64,000 nt of DNA from Nocardia colli. GTDB taxonomy: Bacteria; Actinomycetota; Actinomycetes; Mycobacteriales; Mycobacteriaceae. The position numbers and the translations under genes were made by a program. Shown one piece after another: positions 61,394 through 64,000 of this stretch (its first letter is position 1; each line of letters starts with the position of its first letter). Below the pieces are notes generated by a model. That model worked only from the letters and a program-made list of their open reading frames with translations, was not told the origin of the DNA and searched no databases. The stretch lies in NCBI RefSeq assembly GCF_008704205.1, contig NZ_VXLC01000014.1:496001-560000 (forward strand), given 5' to 3'.

Positions 61394-62293
61394 TCAGCGC
61401 TCGCCATCGGCCTGGGGCCGGGGATCCGCGTCGATGGCGGGCCACAAGAGATCTATCTCGCCCTGTGCGGCCGCGGCGAGCAACGGATTCTGCAAGGCCA
61501 GGCCGGTGCCGAAAATCCACGCCTGAGCGCCGGCATTCAGCAGGCGCATCATGGCGCCGGAGGCGTGATCGGTGCTGGGCACCGCGTCGAGGCCGGCTCT
61601 GAGGAAGTAGAACCGCCATAGCGGTCCGATATCGCTGCCGTAGATCGTCTCGGTCTGTGTGGTGATCAACGATTCGTGCTGGGCGATCATGTCGAACAGG
61701 GTGAAGTAGTCCTCCGCGTTCCCCGGCGTTGTGTGTGCCGCCGCGAGGGCGTAGGGGAGGTCCACGATGGAGTGGGCGTTATAGCCGGCCATCGCGACCT
61801 GAGTTGCGGGTAGTTCGCACGAACGGGCGAGTTCGAAGTAGCGTGTCCAGGCGGGATCGGTTGGCGCACCGATCAATTCGGCGTGCAGATTATGCAGAAA
61901 CCGGGACAGGAGCTCGAGGCTGAGCATATGTGCCCACTCGGGATCATCGAACGCGATCGGGTCGCGCTGCAATGGCAACACTACCGCTCGTTCGATCACG
62001 TCTACTCCGAGCGGCAACAGCCCACGCCGGTCCCGATGCGCCACCAGGATCTCGGTGACCCGATGGTGCCGTTGCGCCACCTGCTCGAGCCGCGCGGACG
62101 AAGAGCCGATCAATGCACTCGTCTCTGAGAGATCAACGATCGTGGTGAGGTCCTCGGCGGTGAGCGGGCTCCCACAGGCTGTTGAGCCGCCCGGCCAGGC
62201 GGTCGCGGTTCCGATGCCGCCCAACGCTATCCCCGTCGTGACTACGATCATCAGGGTCAACACGGAATGCAGAATTCGCCTGGTGATCGCCAT
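61394..62293 (-). CDS. Secreted DUF5995-family protein
   Basis: 299 residues with a signal peptide (RRILHSVLTLMIVVTTGIALGGIGTATA, cleavage near ATA-W). The middle has PEWAHMLSLELLSRFLHNLHAEL and GYNAHSIVDLPYALAAAHT, which match the NAHI-NDLP pattern of DUF5995. The rest is helical with ALDAVPSTDHASGAMM. Function unknown; an extracellular or cell-wall role is likely because of the signal peptide. Convergent with the XRE-cupin gene. Confidence 0.75.
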   Translation of the reverse strand: MAITRRILHSVLTLMIVVTTGIALGGIGTATAWPGGSTACGSPLTAEDLTTIVDLSETSALIGSSSARLEQVAQRHHRVTEILVAHRDRRGLLPLGVDVIERAVVLPLQRDPIAFDDPEWAHMLSLELLSRFLHNLHAELIGAPTDPAWTRYFELARSCELPATQVAMAGYNAHSIVDLPYALAAAHTTPGNAEDYFTLFDMIAQHESLITTQTETIYGSDIGPLWRFYFLRAGLDAVPSTDHASGAMMRLLNAGAQAWIFGTGLALQNPLLAAAAQGEIDLLWPAIDADPRPQADGER

Positions 62294-62508
62294 CGACGTA
62301 TTTCCATCCTTTGTTCACCCGCGCCGTATCCGGCAGGTTTTCCGGTCCGTCGATGGGCGACAGCATCCGCACACTGTAGCCACTTCCCATTCATGGTGAC
62401 CGGCACCGGGCCGCCGGACCATATGCTGTCCCGGCGGTTTCGGCAGTGTGTCGAATCCGGCTCATCCGCTTTGCTTTTTGTCTCGGCGTAGTGCGAAGGA
62501 GAGGCCAG

Positions 62509-63693
62509 ATGGCGCGGGGATCTGTACTGCGGGTAGCCGCTGTTGTTATCGCGACGGTCATGCTGGCCGGGTGGGCCGATGCCGACGTGGCGGTCGCGGA
62601 GGAGGGGCAGAACCGCACAGCACTACAGCAGGCGACCGCTGCGGTGATTGCCGCCGGTGCCCTAGGTGTGCAGTTGCGCGTTCACGATGAGCGTGGTGAT
62701 TGGTCCGGCAGTGCCGGGGCGGCGGAACTGGGGAGCCAGGCCGGCGTCGCCACCGACGGACGGTTTCGCATCGGAAGTATCACCAAGACTTTCGTGGCGA
62801 CGGTGCTCTTGCAGCTGGTCGGCGAAGGCCGGATTCGACTGGACGATCCGGTGTCGCACTACTTGCCCCAATACGGCTTGGACCCGCAGATCACCGTCCG
62901 AATGCTGTTGCAGCACACCAGCGGATTGTTCAACTACACCGGTGAGTCGAATCCGGACGGGACCACGGAGCCGGGCTTGTTTCCGATGTCGGGCAAGGCA
63001 GCCGACGACAGCCTGTTCCGTGATTATCAGCCGGACGAGTTCGTGCGATTCGCGTTGACCAAGCCTGCTCGGTTCGCCCCCGGAACGGCGTGGTCATACT
63101 CGAGCACCAACTACATCCTGGCGGCCCTGCTGATCGAGAAGGTCACCGGTACGCCCTACGGCGTTCAGGTTTATGGACGCATCGTGGTGCCGCTCGGCTT
63201 GTGGGGCACCGTCGTTCCAGGCCATTGGACCGGGATACCCAGTCCGTACGCCCGTGGTTACGATGCCTACAAGGAAGGCGACGTGCTGAACGCGATCGAC
63301 GTCACCAACCAGAACCCGTCGTGGGCGTATTCCGCGGGTGAAATAATCTCTACCACACAGGATCTCGATACATTCATCACCGCGTTACTGGGTGGGAGAC
63401 TGCTCGCTCCCGCATTACTCGCGGAAATGCGTAACGAGCGCCGAATCGGTCCGACCGCCGGTTACGGCTTCGCGCTGGTCCACATCGAGCGGACACCCCA
63501 CTGCGACTTCGTCGGCCACGACGGCGGTCTTCCCGGCTACTACTCCGACATGTTCAGCACAATAGATGGGAGTCGCCGGGTCGAACTCTCGGTAACTCAG
63601 GGGCCGACGATCGACAGTCACGACGACAACGCCGTCAACAAGCTCATTGCCGCCATCGGCGAATTGGTGGGCACGGCCATCTGCGGCGGTTGA
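62509..63693 (+). CDS. Secreted serine beta-lactamase/D-alanyl-D-alanine carboxypeptidase-like
   Basis: 394 residues from ATG 62509 with AAGGAGAGG directly upstream. Signal peptide (VLRVAAVVIATVMLAGWADA). SITK at residues 90-93 is the S-x-x-K active site, YSSTNY gives the Y-x-N-like second motif, and VGHDGGLPGYYSDMF supplies the H/K-x-G block with histidine. This is the class C / family S12 fold: a beta-lactamase, esterase or cell-wall peptidase. It could protect against beta-lactams or trim peptidoglycan. Confidence 0.9.
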   Translation: MARGSVLRVAAVVIATVMLAGWADADVAVAEEGQNRTALQQATAAVIAAGALGVQLRVHDERGDWSGSAGAAELGSQAGVATDGRFRIGSITKTFVATVLLQLVGEGRIRLDDPVSHYLPQYGLDPQITVRMLLQHTSGLFNYTGESNPDGTTEPGLFPMSGKAADDSLFRDYQPDEFVRFALTKPARFAPGTAWSYSSTNYILAALLIEKVTGTPYGVQVYGRIVVPLGLWGTVVPGHWTGIPSPYARGYDAYKEGDVLNAIDVTNQNPSWAYSAGEIISTTQDLDTFITALLGGRLLAPALLAEMRNERRIGPTAGYGFALVHIERTPHCDFVGHDGGLPGYYSDMFSTIDGSRRVELSVTQGPTIDSHDDNAVNKLIAAIGELVGTAICGG

Positions 63694-63842
63694 CGTCATA
63701 GTGGGTGCACACCGGTGACTGCGTATTCGCTTCCCGGTGGTGAGAAATGCCGATGCCCGCTGACAGGCTGCCGGGGATAGGGTGCTGTCCATCCGATTGC
63801 GTTCGGATGTGTTCGGTTCTGCATGGTGGGAAGGTTCCGGCG

Positions 63843-64000
63843 ATGGCCAACGGTGCTGGTGTTCCGGCGAGTCTCGAGCTACTGGATCCCGGATTTCGGG
63901 TGAACTCGGTGGCAGTACGTGCGGCAGCGGCTCAGCATTGGTATGCGAATACGCCGTTGGGGCCGGCGATTCTCACCTACGACGATTGTGTCGCGCTCCA
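63843..64000 (+). CDS. Cytochrome P450, N-terminal fragment
   Basis: The frame runs off the window after about 52 codons. SLELLDPGFRVNS, AAAQHWYANTPLGPAILTYDDCVAL is the usual N-terminal stretch of bacterial P450s (WYA-TPLGFAVL-YDEC). GAAGGTTCCGG precedes the ATG. It would be the third intact or partial P450 in the window. The heme motif is outside the window. Confidence 0.8.
   Translation, partial: MANGAGVPASLELLDPGFRVNSVAVRAAAAQHWYANTPLGPAILTYDDCVAL

Noticed and set aside
1..64000. CRISPR arrays, rRNA genes and intact IS elements
   Set aside because: No regularly spaced repeats, rRNA sequence or transposase genes were seen anywhere in the window.

Overview
The window looks like chromosomal DNA of a mycolic-acid actinomycete, most probably a Nocardia. 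The sequence is GC-rich, start codons are often GTG, and several families typical of mycobacteria and nocardiae are present: an EspR-like regulator, an Rv1733c-like membrane protein, a deazaflavin-dependent nitroreductase-like protein, an Eis-type acetyltransferase and an actinomycete MobF-like remnant. The species assignment is an inference. No rRNA genes or CRISPR arrays were seen. One tRNA gene (tRNA-Leu, anticodon GAG) is present.

Layout. 1-8.5 kb: the start of a sugar ABC transporter operon (minus strand) behind a perfect 23-bp operator; an arginase-fold protein; an imine reductase divergent from an HxlR regulator; a two-gene aromatic tailoring operon (PobA-like FAD hydroxylase plus a double-length O-methyltransferase); and a family 2 glycosyltransferase. 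8.6-18.1 kb: a genomic island anchored at the 3' end of tRNA-Leu by a large serine recombinase whose own 3' end lies inside the tRNA. Its cargo is a proteasome-like Ntn-hydrolase candidate, a 2H phosphoesterase/HTH-TPR regulator pair, and a tightly coupled operon of a DUF4254-like protein, a membrane protein, a radical SAM enzyme, a DEDDh exonuclease and a NadR-like P-loop NTPase. The island ends in a relaxase remnant. I consider the radical SAM operon the best candidate for an undescribed system. 18.5-25 kb: a terpenoid cluster with an internally deleted prenyl synthase remnant, a class I terpene synthase and two P450s, with a shared 33-nt element ahead of both transcription units, followed by a TetR/NTF2-like pair.

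25-31 kb: a duplicated cassette, a DUF418 membrane protein, a frameshifted SUKH-like gene, an Rv1733c-like protein and a secreted protein. 30.5-38 kb: a MerR-controlled imine reductase, an aminoglycoside-phosphotransferase-like kinase, a DUF89/ARMT1-like protein, an EspR-like regulator with an MFS transporter, and a truncated eis gene joined to a second prenyl synthase remnant. 38-48.4 kb: RidA, ABM monooxygenase and methyltransferase genes, broken genes, an AraC regulator, asparaginase and a TetR-controlled YdhR-like protein. 48.4-56.4 kb: a secreted hydrolase (frameshifted), and two paralogous unknown proteins flanking a Tat-exported DUF4185 protein. 56.6-64 kb: the only intact isoprenyl diphosphate synthase, an AraC/methyltransferase pair, two GNAT genes, an XRE-cupin regulator, a DUF5995 secreted protein, a class C beta-lactamase-like protein and the start of a third P450.

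Two themes recur. First, fragments of the same terpenoid genes (prenyl synthase and P450) are scattered over about 38 kb, which suggests repeated recombination of a terpene cluster. Second, at least four genes carry single-base frameshifts at G/C runs; these could be real decay or assembly errors.
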